This document shows positions 7,713 through 16,003 of a DNA stretch of 19,456 nt, one piece after another; position 1 is the first letter of the stretch; every line of letters begins with the position of its first letter. The notes beneath the pieces were generated by a model that saw only the letters and a list, made by a program, of their open reading frames with translations, was not told the origin of the DNA and made no database searches. The position numbers and the translations under genes were made by a program. The stretch comes from Tannerella sp. (GTDB taxonomy: Bacteria > Bacteroidota > Bacteroidia > Bacteroidales > Tannerellaceae): assembly GCA_031283785.1 (NCBI GenBank), contig JAITBC010000290.1:1-19456 (forward strand), in the 5' to 3' direction.

Positions 7713-10211
7713 TCAATTGTTTTGCACCATATTAAGTATTTTCCCAAGCGCATATTCATCGGCAATAAGTACCTGCCGTTTATTACCTTCGAAGGGGCCG
7801 ACAATATTTGCAGCTTCAAGCTGGTCCATCAGACGTCCGGCACGATTATACCCGATTGCAAACTTCCGCTGTATAAGAGATGTTGAGCCTTGTTGCTGGA
7901 GGACAATAAGGCGGGCGGCTTCTTCGAAAAGAGGATCGTAGCCCGACAGGTCAACAGCATTTCCTTCTCCTGCCCTTCCTTCGTCCAGGACTTCCGGCAG
8001 TTTGTATGCCGTCTCAAAACCGGCTTGGTTACCTATATATTTAACTATACTTTCAATCTCGTCCGTGTTGACCAATGCACATTGCACACGGCTCATATCA
8101 TTTCCCTGCGAGAAGAGCAAATCTCCGCGTCCGACAAGTTTATTCGCTCCCGGAGAGTCAAGTATTGTTCGCGAATCTATCATCGACGACACTTTAAACG
8201 CCACACGCGCCGGAAAGTTGGCCTTTATCGTACCCGTAATAATATTCGTCGAAGGGCGTTGCGTTGCAATGATCATATGTATACCTACCGCACGGGCTTT
8301 CTGTGCAATACGGGCAATAGGCATTTCGATTTCTTTGCCGGCAGTCATTATCAGATCGCCAAACTCATCAATCACAACTACAATATAAGGCATAAATTTA
8401 TGGCCTTTTTCGGGATTAAGATGGCGACTTATAAATTTGGAATTATATTCCGAAATATTACGGACATGAGCATTCATAAGCAAATCATAACGATTATCCA
8501 TCTCCTTACAAAGTGATTTAAGGGTATCTATTACATTATTAAAATCGGTAATAATCGCATTATCCATATCCGGGAGTTTGGCCAGATAATGGCGTTCAAT
8601 ATCTTCGTAAATATTAAACTCGACCATTTTCGGGTCGACAAGAACGAATTTCAGCTCCGCAGGATGTTTTTTATATAACAATGATGCAATAATCACATTC
8701 AGTCCGACGGATTTACCCTGTCCCGTAGCGCCGGCCACCAACAAATGAGGCATTTTTGTCAGGTCGAACATAAAAACCTCATTAGTTATCGTACGTCCCA
8801 ATACAATCGGCAATTCATATTTCGATTCGCCGAACTTACGAGATGCAACAACCGACTCCATGGATACGATCTGTGGATTTTTGTTCGGCACTTCAATCCC
8901 GATCGTCCCTTTACCTGGCATAGGAGCAATAATACGTATGCCCAAGGCCGACAGGCTCAATGCGATATCATCTTCCAGGTTTCTGATTTTAGCTATACGC
9001 ACCCCTTTGTCGGGTACTACTTCATAAAGCGTGATAGTCGGCCCGACCGTAGCTTTAATAGAGATGATATTAATGCCGAAATCTTCCAATGTTTTCCTGA
9101 TACGCCGCTGGTTGTCATTTTGCTCGGCCATATCGATTTGTTTGTCGGTCTGTTCATATTTTTTTAACAAATTCATTTCCGGGAACCTGTAACCGGATAA
9201 ATCAAGACGAGGATCATAAGCTCCCAATTCGGAATTGTCATAAGGTTCGTCTTCTTCCGGGGGTATCACGATAAACCCGTCTCCATTGATTGTGTCGTTG
9301 CCACCCGGCACGCCGGTTCCCCTCCCGGAAGCGTCGCCGTCACCTTTACCCGACTTGTTGCCATTAGCCGGCTTATAACCGCCCTTAACATCGGGAGCTT
9401 CTTCTCTCCCGCTATATATAAAGATGCCGTCATCATCAGGATCATCAGGATCAGGATCATCAGTCTCATTTCCATCAGAATCTTTGCCATCTTCACCTTC
9501 ACCGGGATTTCCTTTTCCGTCACCTTCGGGAATCCTTTTCTCTTCCGGATGATTTTTCCTTCTTTTCCAATTCATGCTGCCGAAAGACAATTTTGATTGT
9601 AGAGCCGGAACCGTCCGATGGCTCAAAAATACGGCGACCATTATAAATCCGGCAAGCAGTATAAGTATTACGCCGACATATCCGATATTATCCTTAAGCC
9701 ACTCCAGCAGATAATAGCCATGCAGACCGCCCGGATGAAAAAACAACATATCACTCACAGGGGAAAACACAAAAGTTAACAAAAGCGACGTCCATACGGT
9801 TAATACGGAACATATAAAAAAACGCCGAAGAAGATTCATCCGGCAAAGTTTCATTAACCGGAATCCTGCCGAGCCGATGAAAAACAGCAGAAAAAAAGAA
9901 GATATGCCAAACCAGCTGTTCATTATCACATCCGATATATACGCACCTCGCAAACCTGCCCAATTCGATACGCTCCATTTTCTCGAAATAAGGTCGCTTA
10001 TCACAAGATTATTAACAATATTCTGGTCTGTCGCTCCCGTAAAAAAATATGAGAACATCGCAATTCCCGTATAAACAGAGAAAAAACAAATCAGAAGTCC
10101 TGCGATAAAGTGAATCCGTCCGCTTGCTGTATAATGTTTTATCGATTCGAAAAATTGATTTTTATGTTGTATTTTTTCGTTTTTCTTACGTTTCATTGTC
10201 ATAAAACTCAT
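7713..10211 (-). CDS. ftsK: DNA translocase FtsK/SpoIIIE
   Basis: An 832-residue, septum-anchored, double-stranded-DNA-pumping ATPase that clears chromosome ends during division. Four membrane helices lie at roughly 32-57, 97-118, 129-150 and 175-197. A low-complexity linker of about 215-335 is rich in Gly, Asp and Glu. The alpha/beta motor follows: alpha-domain text around GPTITLYEVVPDKGVRI, Walker A GATGQGKSVG near 492, Walker B IVVVIDEFGD near 612, then the family segment RAVGIHMIIATQRPS. The C-terminal gamma winged-helix domain (about 765-830; SLIQRKFAIGYNRAGRLMDQ) is the module that reads orienting sequence motifs. The length is usual for Bacteroidota FtsK, shorter than the 1,300-residue E. 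coli protein because of the shorter linker. The ATG at 10211 lies after a -7-like element, so the gene probably starts an ftsK-lolA transcription unit. Confidence 0.97.
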   Translation of the reverse strand: MSFMTMKRKKNEKIQHKNQFFESIKHYTASGRIHFIAGLLICFFSVYTGIAMFSYFFTGATDQNIVNNLVISDLISRKWSVSNWAGLRGAYISDVIMNSWFGISSFFLLFFIGSAGFRLMKLCRMNLLRRFFICSVLTVWTSLLLTFVFSPVSDMLFFHPGGLHGYYLLEWLKDNIGYVGVILILLAGFIMVAVFLSHRTVPALQSKLSFGSMNWKRRKNHPEEKRIPEGDGKGNPGEGEDGKDSDGNETDDPDPDDPDDDGIFIYSGREEAPDVKGGYKPANGNKSGKGDGDASGRGTGVPGGNDTINGDGFIVIPPEEDEPYDNSELGAYDPRLDLSGYRFPEMNLLKKYEQTDKQIDMAEQNDNQRRIRKTLEDFGINIISIKATVGPTITLYEVVPDKGVRIAKIRNLEDDIALSLSALGIRIIAPMPGKGTIGIEVPNKNPQIVSMESVVASRKFGESKYELPIVLGRTITNEVFMFDLTKMPHLLVAGATGQGKSVGLNVIIASLLYKKHPAELKFVLVDPKMVEFNIYEDIERHYLAKLPDMDNAIITDFNNVIDTLKSLCKEMDNRYDLLMNAHVRNISEYNSKFISRHLNPEKGHKFMPYIVVVIDEFGDLIMTAGKEIEMPIARIAQKARAVGIHMIIATQRPSTNIITGTIKANFPARVAFKVSSMIDSRTILDSPGANKLVGRGDLLFSQGNDMSRVQCALVNTDEIESIVKYIGNQAGFETAYKLPEVLDEGRAGEGNAVDLSGYDPLFEEAARLIVLQQQGSTSLIQRKFAIGYNRAGRLMDQLEAANIVGPFEGNKRQVLIADEYALGKILNMVQNN
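9431..9464. repeat. Short direct repeats in the ftsK linker
   Basis: The plus strand shows CATCATCAGG, ATCATCAGGATCAGG and ATCATCAG in immediate succession, a degenerate tandem of ATCAGG and ATC units. On the coding strand it encodes Asp-Pro-Asp-rich text within the variable linker. Such tracts can vary in copy number without breaking the protein. Confidence 0.6.
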
Positions 10212-10228
10212 TTTTGTATATAACGAGA

Positions 10229-10262
10229 CAAAGGTAAAAAAAATAATTAATAATCGATTATT
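10229..10262 (-). promoter_or_regulatory. Candidate ftsK promoter element with an adjacent 14-base palindrome
   Basis: TACCTTTG (10236-10229, minus strand) matches the Bacteroidota -7 consensus 18 bases upstream of the ftsK ATG. No TTTG sits at the normal spacing. A perfect 14-base palindrome, AATAATCGATTATT (10249-10262), lies 12 bases further upstream, inside where the -10 to -33 spacer would be. It could be an operator, or, with the T-rich run after it on the minus strand, part of a weak terminator for hisB. Confidence 0.45.
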
Positions 10263-10364
10263 GATAATTTACAATAATTTTCAACATGTCGTTTCACACT
10301 TGCATGAAAACGCCGAAACTTCTTTATTATAAAGGGAAAGGTGGCTATACCTCAGAACGCTGTT

Positions 10365-11531
10365 TCACAAAACGCCTTTTGTGCTGGGCAGTTCATATTT
10401 ATAAACATTGCGTTCAACAGCCATTTTAATGGCTTTGGCAAGGGCTTTGAATATACCTTCGGCTTTATGATGTTCGTTTTCGCCTTCTGCTTTTATGTTA
10501 AGATTCATTTTGGCGGCATCACTCAACGACTTGAAAAAATGAAGAAACATATCCGTCGGCATCTCTCCAATCTTTTCACGCTTGAACGTCACATCCCAAA
10601 CGAGCCACGGACGCCCGCCGAAATCAAGCGCTACACTGCACAGGCAATCGTCCATCGGCAAACAATATCCATAACGTTCAATGCCGCGCTTGTTACCCAA
10701 TGCTTTTAACAAAGCTTCGCCAACGGCAATCGCCGTGTCTTCTATCGTGTGATGTTCATCTACATGAAGGTCACCATCGACTTTGACCGTCAAATCCAGA
10801 CCTCCGTGCTTCCCTATCTGTTCAAGCATATGATCAAAAAAACCTATTCCCGTAGATATATCGCATGCGCCGTTTCCATCCAGATTAAGGTTCACGCATA
10901 TATCGGTCTCTTTTGTCTTACGTTGCACGGTAGCTTGCCGTTCTCCGGCAAAAAGAAAATCTTTGATCTTATCCCACGAATCAAAAGTATAAAAACCTGC
11001 TTCATGAACTTTTTGATCTCCATGTTCCTCTTTAGTTGCATTTTCTTTGCGATACGGAATATAAGCGTTACAATTATTTTCCGCAAATATCCGAATACCT
11101 TTGCATCCGAGGTTTTTTGCCAGCTCCATGTCTGTTTCCCGGTCGCCAATGACATATGAATTTTCAATGTCATAATCACCTGCCATGTATGCACCGAGCA
11201 TTCCCGTCCGCGGTTTGCGATCAGGCGAGTTGTCTTCCGGGAAAGAGGTGTCGACAAGTATATCATCAAAATACACGCCTTCGCCGGCAAACACTTCAAG
11301 CATTTTACGCTGTACGCGATCAAAATTTTCCTGCGGATATGAAGGTGTACCCAAACCATCCTGATTGGTAACGATAACGAGTTCAAAATCAAGATTCCTG
11401 CAAATAAAACACAAATTACGTATAACTCCCGGAAGAAATGCAAGCTGTTCAAGCGTGTCAACTTGAAACGTAACGGGAGGTTCTGCGATAAGCGTACCGT
11501 CGCGGTCAATAAATAAAACTTTCTTTTTCAT
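10365..11531 (-). CDS. hisB: Bifunctional histidinol-phosphatase / imidazoleglycerol-phosphate dehydratase
   Basis: A 388-residue fusion that catalyses two steps of histidine synthesis in the cytoplasm: dehydration of imidazoleglycerol phosphate and dephosphorylation of histidinol phosphate. Residues 1 to about 165 are the HAD phosphatase, with nucleophile Asp9 and Asp11 in [24 protein letters not shown] and [13 protein letters not shown] linker leads to the dehydratase from about 195: [17 protein letters not shown] and [17 protein letters not shown] contain the Mn-binding histidines, and [15 protein letters not shown] and the ending LPSTKGVL are family-typical. The Zn-finger Cys/His residues of the E. 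coli phosphatase domain are absent; the segment reads [15 protein letters not shown]. It is 76 bases after the DUF3127 gene, in the hisC operon. Confidence 0.96.
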   Translation of the reverse strand: MKKKVLFIDRDGTLIAEPPVTFQVDTLEQLAFLPGVIRNLCFICRNLDFELVIVTNQDGLGTPSYPQENFDRVQRKMLEVFAGEGVYFDDILVDTSFPEDNSPDRKPRTGMLGAYMAGDYDIENSYVIGDRETDMELAKNLGCKGIRIFAENNCNAYIPYRKENATKEEHGDQKVHEAGFYTFDSWDKIKDFLFAGERQATVQRKTKETDICVNLNLDGNGACDISTGIGFFDHMLEQIGKHGGLDLTVKVDGDLHVDEHHTIEDTAIAVGEALLKALGNKRGIERYGYCLPMDDCLCSVALDFGGRPWLVWDVTFKREKIGEMPTDMFLHFFKSLSDAAKMNLNIKAEGENEHHKAEGIFKALAKAIKMAVERNVYKYELPSTKGVL

Positions 11532-11607
11532 CCGTTCTTCACTGTAACAAAAACAAGACTTAAATTCCGGTTTTCGTTAATCGCTTTTCTTATAAAAATC
11601 ATCAATG

Positions 11608-11976
11608 TCAAAAAGGCAAGTCGGAGTTATCATCCGACGGAGATAATTCCGGCTCTATCGACGATTGATGCGCAGGCTGTGCAAACCCGGCGTCGGCCGA
11701 CACTTCTTCGTCCGGCTCTATTTTCCATGCCCGGATATCATTATACCAGCGACCGGTATATTCACGGCAGTCAATATCAAAACTCACTTTCAATGATTGC
11801 CCTTCCCGGATATTATACTGATCTATTTTGTCACCCCAAAGGTTAAACATCATCTTACGCGGATACTGTGAATGTTGTTCGTATTCGATTACATACTCCT
11901 GCTTTTTCCATGTTCCGTTTTTCCCCTCCCCTGTCTGAACAGGCTGTACGGCAATAATTTTTCCTTTTACTTCCAT
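11608..11976 (-). CDS. DUF3127 protein, OB-fold-like, with an SSB-like C-terminal tail
   Basis: A 122-residue protein of the DUF3127 family, widespread in Bacteroidota and often predicted to be an OB-fold single-stranded-DNA-binding-like protein. The recognisable core is MEVKGKIIAVQPVQTGEG, GTWKKQEYVIEYE, FNLWGDKIDQY and SLKVSFDIDCREYTGRWYND followed by RAWKIE. After about residue 88 the chain becomes low-complexity and acidic and ends SPSDDNSDLPF, resembling the acidic tip by which SSB proteins recruit partners (DDDxPF). The gene begins two bases after the hisC stop and precedes hisB, so it is cotranscribed with histidine genes. A role in nucleic-acid binding is inference, and no direct link to histidine metabolism is visible. 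Confidence 0.9.
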   Translation of the reverse strand: MEVKGKIIAVQPVQTGEGKNGTWKKQEYVIEYEQHSQYPRKMMFNLWGDKIDQYNIREGQSLKVSFDIDCREYTGRWYNDIRAWKIEPDEEVSADAGFAQPAHQSSIEPELSPSDDNSDLPF

Positions 11977-11978
11977 AA

Positions 11979-13010
11979 TTATAATTGTTTTAATTCATTT
12001 AATAAGGTTTCGTTTTCTTCAGCAGTCCCGACCGTTATACGCAGACATCCAAGGCACATAGATATGTTATTACGGTTACGCACCACGATACTTCTGCTTA
12101 TCAATTTGTTATAAACGTCATTGGCATCGGGGACTTTCACTAACAGGAAGTTCGCTTCCGACGGATACGTTTTTTCTATCAAAGGAATCGCAGCCAGTTT
12201 TCCGGCTAAGATTTCACGCTGTTCAAGCAACATCTTCACCCATTTTGCCTTGCGGCCCTCATAATTCAACTGTTCGCTTACAAACTTTTGTGTCAGCATA
12301 TTGATATTATACGGATATTTTACATTATTCAGATAGCCTGTAATCTGCTCGGAAGCAAATGCCATTCCACACCTTACGGAAGCAAGCCCCCATGCTTTGG
12401 AGAACGTCTGCAAAACAATCAGACCGGAATATTCATCCAACATTTCCAACCATGACGGCTGAGACGAAAAATCAATATACGCTTCATCCATTACAATGAT
12501 TCCTCCGAAACCGTTCAACACTTTCATAACCTCGTTACGATCCATAAGGTTACCCGTCGGATTATTCGGTGAACAGAGAAATATCACCTTCGTTTTTTCG
12601 TCGACAGCCTCCAGGATACGCTTTGCATCAAGCGAATAATCATCATTCAGCAAAACTTTGCGATACTCGACACGATTAATGTCGGCACATACATTATACA
12701 TATTATATGTAGGGTCCATCGCAACAATATTATCTTCTCCCGGTTCGCAGAAGATACGTATAACAAGGTCTATCGGTTCGTCGCTTCCTACTCCCAACAT
12801 GATCTGTGAAGGGCGTACATTTTTAATTTTAGCGATTTTCGCTTTCAATTCCTTCTGCAACGGATCCGGATAGCGGTTATAAGGGACATTCATCGGGTTT
12901 TCATTTGCATCAAGAAAAACCGAAGCTTCCCCTTCAAACTCGTAACGCGCACAAGAATAAGGTTTTAGATTACGTATATTGTCTCTTACCAATCTTGATA
13001 TATCAATCAT
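11979..13010 (-). CDS. hisC: Histidinol-phosphate aminotransferase
   Basis: A 343-residue, class I/II fold, PLP-dependent aminotransferase that converts imidazole acetol phosphate and glutamate to L-histidinol phosphate. I use the ATG at 13010-13008, giving MIDISRLVRDNIRNLKPYSC, the usual HisC beginning; a frame extending to 13091 would add 27 hydrophobic residues that overlap the promoter. Family features are FLDANENPMN, LGVGSDEPIDLVIR, the Asn-Pro stretch FLCSPNNPTGNL, VMDEAYIDF, the PLP-binding Lys205 in TFSKAWGLASVRCGMAF, and SIVVRNRNN near the C-terminus. It heads the operon with its own promoter. hisG and hisD are not upstream, so the pathway is split here. Confidence 0.95.
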   Translation of the reverse strand: MIDISRLVRDNIRNLKPYSCARYEFEGEASVFLDANENPMNVPYNRYPDPLQKELKAKIAKIKNVRPSQIMLGVGSDEPIDLVIRIFCEPGEDNIVAMDPTYNMYNVCADINRVEYRKVLLNDDYSLDAKRILEAVDEKTKVIFLCSPNNPTGNLMDRNEVMKVLNGFGGIIVMDEAYIDFSSQPSWLEMLDEYSGLIVLQTFSKAWGLASVRCGMAFASEQITGYLNNVKYPYNINMLTQKFVSEQLNYEGRKAKWVKMLLEQREILAGKLAAIPLIEKTYPSEANFLLVKVPDANDVYNKLISRSIVVRNRNNISMCLGCLRITVGTAEENETLLNELKQL

Positions 13011-13031
13011 AACACAATAACAATTTGTGGG

Positions 13032-13062
13032 CAAAGATAGTATAAACCGAAAGAAAAACAAA
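13032..13062 (-). promoter_or_regulatory. Bacteroidota-type promoter of hisC-DUF3127-hisB
   Basis: On the minus strand TTTG (13062-13059) is separated by exactly 19 bases from TATCTTTG (13039-13032), which begins 21 bases before the hisC ATG. This is an exact fit to the consensus and supports the 13010 start. No leader peptide or T-box is visible in the roughly 20-base leader. Confidence 0.82.
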
Positions 13063-13207
13063 ACAAATTTGCTTGTTTTTTGCAGATTCAACCATCAAAT
13101 TTTCATCGTTTTTATTTGGAGTTTGTTGCATTTACTGATTGAACTTACACAACCACTATATCCCATTAGAGGGGTTTCTGATATTCATTTGGAAAATCCG
13201 GCGCCCG

Positions 13208-14152
13208 CTATTGTTTCTTTTTCCCGAATGTAAGGGATAAGATGATGGAGACTGTCAGTAAGAAGACGATTATGCCTAATGACACGTAGTTTGAGATATG
13301 AAAATCATATTCGAACATGGATGAAAATTCGTTTATACACATTTTCACTCCGATAAAGGACAGGATGCCGGCTAATGCATATTTCAGATAATAGAAATAT
13401 TTCATTACGCCGTTAAGGGCGAAATATAACGAACGCAGGCCTAATATGGCAAAGATATTGGAAGTGAAAACGATGAAAATGTCTTTTGACACGGATAACA
13501 CGGCAGGAATCGAATCTACGGCAAAAACGACGTCCGATGCTTCTATAAATATGAGTGCGACAAAAAAAGGCGTCGCATAAAGTATTTTGTTCTTGCGTAT
13601 AAAAAAACTCGGATCCGAAGTGTCGTCTATTACGGGCATCATCTTACGAAACCAACGGATGATGAAGTTTTTACCCGGATCAAAATCATCTTCATCCTTT
13701 TTGTTTACTATCATATGTATACCCGTGTAAATCAGGAATATACCGAATATGTACATAATCCAGCTGAAATTTTTTATAAGTGCTACACCGGCGAATATAA
13801 ATATCGCACGCATTATCAACGCCCCGAAAATACCCCAGAACAACACTTTATGTTGATATTTCGAATCGATATTAAAATATCCGAATATCATGATGAAAAC
13901 GAACAGATTATCAATGCTAAGCGACTTTTCCAGTATATAGGCCGTAAAAAAATCAAGCGCCTGGGCTTTCCCGAACAGATAATAGATTCCTGCATTAAAG
14001 ATAAGCGCTAACGATATCCAGAAAAGACTCCAGAGTAATGCTTCTTTTATTTTAACTTCGGTATTTTTCTTGTGAAAAACGCCAAGGTCAAGCATCAGCA
14101 TAACAATAACAAATACAATAAAACCAATCCAGTAAGTAATATTTATCTCCAT
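13208..14152 (-). CDS. TerC/Alx family integral membrane protein
   Basis: A 314-residue polytopic inner-membrane protein of the TerC family. Members have roles in Mn2+ export, alkaline-pH response (Alx) or tellurite resistance. Around eight or nine hydrophobic segments are visible from YWIGFIVFVIVMLMLDLGVF onward. The family signatures are DLGVF near residue 25, EKSLSIDNLFVFIMIF near 85, and the inverted second copy EASDVVFAVDSIPAVLSVS near 210 with conserved acidic residues for ion binding. I use the ATG at 14152; a GTG one codon upstream is also possible. It stands alone, with a -7 element about 95 bases upstream and a terminator for the preceding operon between. The transported ion cannot be assigned from sequence. 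Confidence 0.9.
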   Translation of the reverse strand: MEINITYWIGFIVFVIVMLMLDLGVFHKKNTEVKIKEALLWSLFWISLALIFNAGIYYLFGKAQALDFFTAYILEKSLSIDNLFVFIMIFGYFNIDSKYQHKVLFWGIFGALIMRAIFIFAGVALIKNFSWIMYIFGIFLIYTGIHMIVNKKDEDDFDPGKNFIIRWFRKMMPVIDDTSDPSFFIRKNKILYATPFFVALIFIEASDVVFAVDSIPAVLSVSKDIFIVFTSNIFAILGLRSLYFALNGVMKYFYYLKYALAGILSFIGVKMCINEFSSMFEYDFHISNYVSLGIIVFLLTVSIILSLTFGKKKQ

Positions 14153-14247
14153 CACAACGTAATTTTTATTTCTTCATTTTTCCCATCTGCAATAACGGCA
14201 ATTACGGGTTAGCCTGCCAGTGCGCCGATATCACCCGATCTGCGATG

Positions 14248-14255
14248 CAAAGATA
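14248..14255 (-). promoter_or_regulatory. -7 promoter element upstream of the TerC-family gene
   Basis: TATCTTTG on the minus strand matches TAnnTTTG exactly. No TTTG is found at the usual distance. It would give a roughly 90-base leader before the ATG, unusually long for this window, and sits downstream of the fucosidase terminator, consistent with an independent unit. Confidence 0.5.
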
Positions 14256-14305
14256 CAAATAAATCTTTTATTTTCCCTGACACGGAATATTTTCGGCGAT
14301 TCGGC

Positions 14306-14348
14306 AAAAAATGTTGCATGGATATGCTGGAAACATATCCATACAACA
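14306..14348 (-). terminator. Intrinsic terminator after the alpha-fucosidase gene
   Basis: A 15-base stem (14334-14348 with 14312-14326) has a single mismatch and a seven-base loop (14327-14333). On the minus strand it is followed by six T (14311-14306). It lies 50 bases downstream of the fucosidase stop codon and ahead of the next promoter, so it terminates the fucose cluster. The stem is AT-rich (ATGGATATG core). Confidence 0.88.
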
Positions 14349-14397
14349 CCATCTCAACTTCATTCTGAAAAAGTCAGTCTGTCTCTATCAGGATCGG

Positions 14398-15939
14398 TCA
14401 GCCGTGCTTCATTATCTCGTTTACGGCTTCCGACTCAAGATGTTCCCCTACTTTCCCGTCAAATGAAATTTTAAAAGAATAAGCATATCCGCAAGGCCTG
14501 TTTTTGGGGAATGAAAGCTTCAATCCGTCGTTTGTCTGTTCCCATTTTATTTCCTCATCAGAGCCTAACATGCTTACTTTTATTATTTTCGTATCGGATA
14601 CAACTTCTTTATTCAACGATTTTATAACAGTACCGGCATCATCCCAATTCAATACAATGGCATACAGATCATTCCCTTTCGTGGTAAAGCGAATATCGCG
14701 TACCGTATAGGCAGTGGCCGCATTATCGGTAAAAGACCCTTGCGTCGGTTCGGCTTCCCCTTCCCCGAACTTTTTCCAGCAACGGGTACCATAAATAGCT
14801 TCGCCATTCACTTTCAACCATTTTCCGACAGACAGCAAAATATCCTTCTGCTCGTCCGTAATTGTACCATCGGCACGAGGGCCGATATTCAGAAGCAGAT
14901 TCCCGTTTTTACTTACGATATCGATCAAATCATGAACGATCTGTTCCGGCGTTTTATTTTCTTCACCATCAACGTACGACCATGATTGCTTGCCGACAGA
15001 AGTATCTGTTTGCCACGGGAATAACATCATTTTCCCCGATTTGCCGCGTTCTACATCCCATACCTGTATATTCGTCGGATAACCCTGTTTTGTATTGACG
15101 ACCACATCCGCTCCCCAGTCAAGCGCATTGTTATAATAATAAGCCATGAACTTATTGAAGTAAGGCATCAGGACAGGATTATTCACCGTCCAGTCAAACC
15201 AGATGAGTTTAGGTTCATATTTATTTACCAGTTCATAAGTATGTGCAAGCCACTCACGCGCCTGATCCTCAGTATATGCTTCCTGTTCATAACGACGGCC
15301 ATATAAAGTAATACTCATATCCTGCACATCCGAAGGAAATTTCATGCCTCCGTTATAAAACCACGCATTTTCAGCCCGGTGAGTCGACAGGCCGAATACC
15401 ATACCGTTCTTTTCAACGGCCGTTTTCAACAGGCCTGTAATGTCTTTTTTCGGCCCCATTTTTACGGAGTTCCATTCGTTCAATTCGCTGTCGTACATCG
15501 AAAAACCATCGTGATGCTCCGCTACGGGAACAACATACCGCGCTCCGGCCTCCCTGAACAATTCCGCCCATTCATCGGCATTGAATTTTTCCGCTTTGAA
15601 CATAGGAATAAAATCCTTATAACCAAATTTCGTATGTGCGCCCCATTTTTCAATATGGTGAAGATATTCCCTGCTGTCTTTCTTATACATATTACAAGGA
15701 TACCATTCATTCCCGAAAGCCGGGACGGCATACACGCCCCAGTGTATAAATATACCGAACTTAGCATCAACGAACCATTCCGGAAATTTATATTCCCCGG
15801 CGATGTTCGCCCAATCGGGCTGAAACACTTCCGTCCCTTTAGGCGATGCCACCGAATCAATATTTACGGAGACTTTATCTGTATTCTTACATGACACAAA
15901 TATGCTCCCGACCAACAATAAACTCAAAAATGTTTTCAT
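14398..15939 (-). CDS. GH29 alpha-L-fucosidase lipoprotein
   Basis: A 513-residue glycoside hydrolase family 29 enzyme that releases L-fucose from glycan termini (alpha-1,2/3/4/6-linked). A lipoprotein signal peptide ends at Cys17 (LLLVGSIFVSC), without an acidic surface-export tail, so a periplasmic or outer-membrane location is likely. The GH29 barrel from about residue 35 contains FVDAKFGIFIHWGVYAVPAF, NEWYPCNMY, EAGARYVVPVAEHHDGFSMY, LSTHRAENAW and the nucleophile Asp249 in LIWFDWTVN. NLLLNIGPRADGTI near 350 closes the barrel, followed by a C-terminal beta domain. Lengths and motifs fit a normal GH29. It is the last gene of the downstream-reading cluster with mutarotase and oxidative enzymes. 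Its linkage preference cannot be determined here. Confidence 0.95.
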   Translation of the reverse strand: MKTFLSLLLVGSIFVSCKNTDKVSVNIDSVASPKGTEVFQPDWANIAGEYKFPEWFVDAKFGIFIHWGVYAVPAFGNEWYPCNMYKKDSREYLHHIEKWGAHTKFGYKDFIPMFKAEKFNADEWAELFREAGARYVVPVAEHHDGFSMYDSELNEWNSVKMGPKKDITGLLKTAVEKNGMVFGLSTHRAENAWFYNGGMKFPSDVQDMSITLYGRRYEQEAYTEDQAREWLAHTYELVNKYEPKLIWFDWTVNNPVLMPYFNKFMAYYYNNALDWGADVVVNTKQGYPTNIQVWDVERGKSGKMMLFPWQTDTSVGKQSWSYVDGEENKTPEQIVHDLIDIVSKNGNLLLNIGPRADGTITDEQKDILLSVGKWLKVNGEAIYGTRCWKKFGEGEAEPTQGSFTDNAATAYTVRDIRFTTKGNDLYAIVLNWDDAGTVIKSLNKEVVSDTKIIKVSMLGSDEEIKWEQTNDGLKLSFPKNRPCGYAYSFKISFDGKVGEHLESEAVNEIMKHG

Positions 15940-16003
15940 AAAAATATAATTTAAAGTGTAAAAATCGAAATTTAATCAGTTCTGCAAATCATCCGGCAAA
16001 AGA

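Noticed and set aside
9266..9523. A second minus-strand frame overlapping the ftsK linker
   Set aside because: It is an alternative reading of the low-complexity linker DNA; the in-frame ftsK coding sequence continues intact through it.
10212..10364. Hairpin CGTTTTCA/TGTGAAACG as a terminator for hisB
   Set aside because: The stem has a bulge and is not followed by a T tract, so it does not fit an intrinsic terminator.
13011..13091. A 27-residue hydrophobic extension of HisC suggesting a membrane anchor or signal peptide
   Set aside because: It overlaps the full consensus promoter, and the internal ATG gives the standard HisC beginning.
14153..14247. Possible yybP-ykoY (manganese) riboswitch before the TerC-family gene
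   Set aside because: The conserved GGGGAGUAG and GAGACC elements of that class are absent in the leader; only a short five-base pairing can be drawn.
14209..14319. A 36-codon minus-strand frame beginning inside the terminator and ending in IGALAG
   Set aside because: It starts within the stem of a strong terminator and runs straight through the TATCTTTG promoter element, so it would not be transcribed as one message; no ribosome-binding site or family match is visible.
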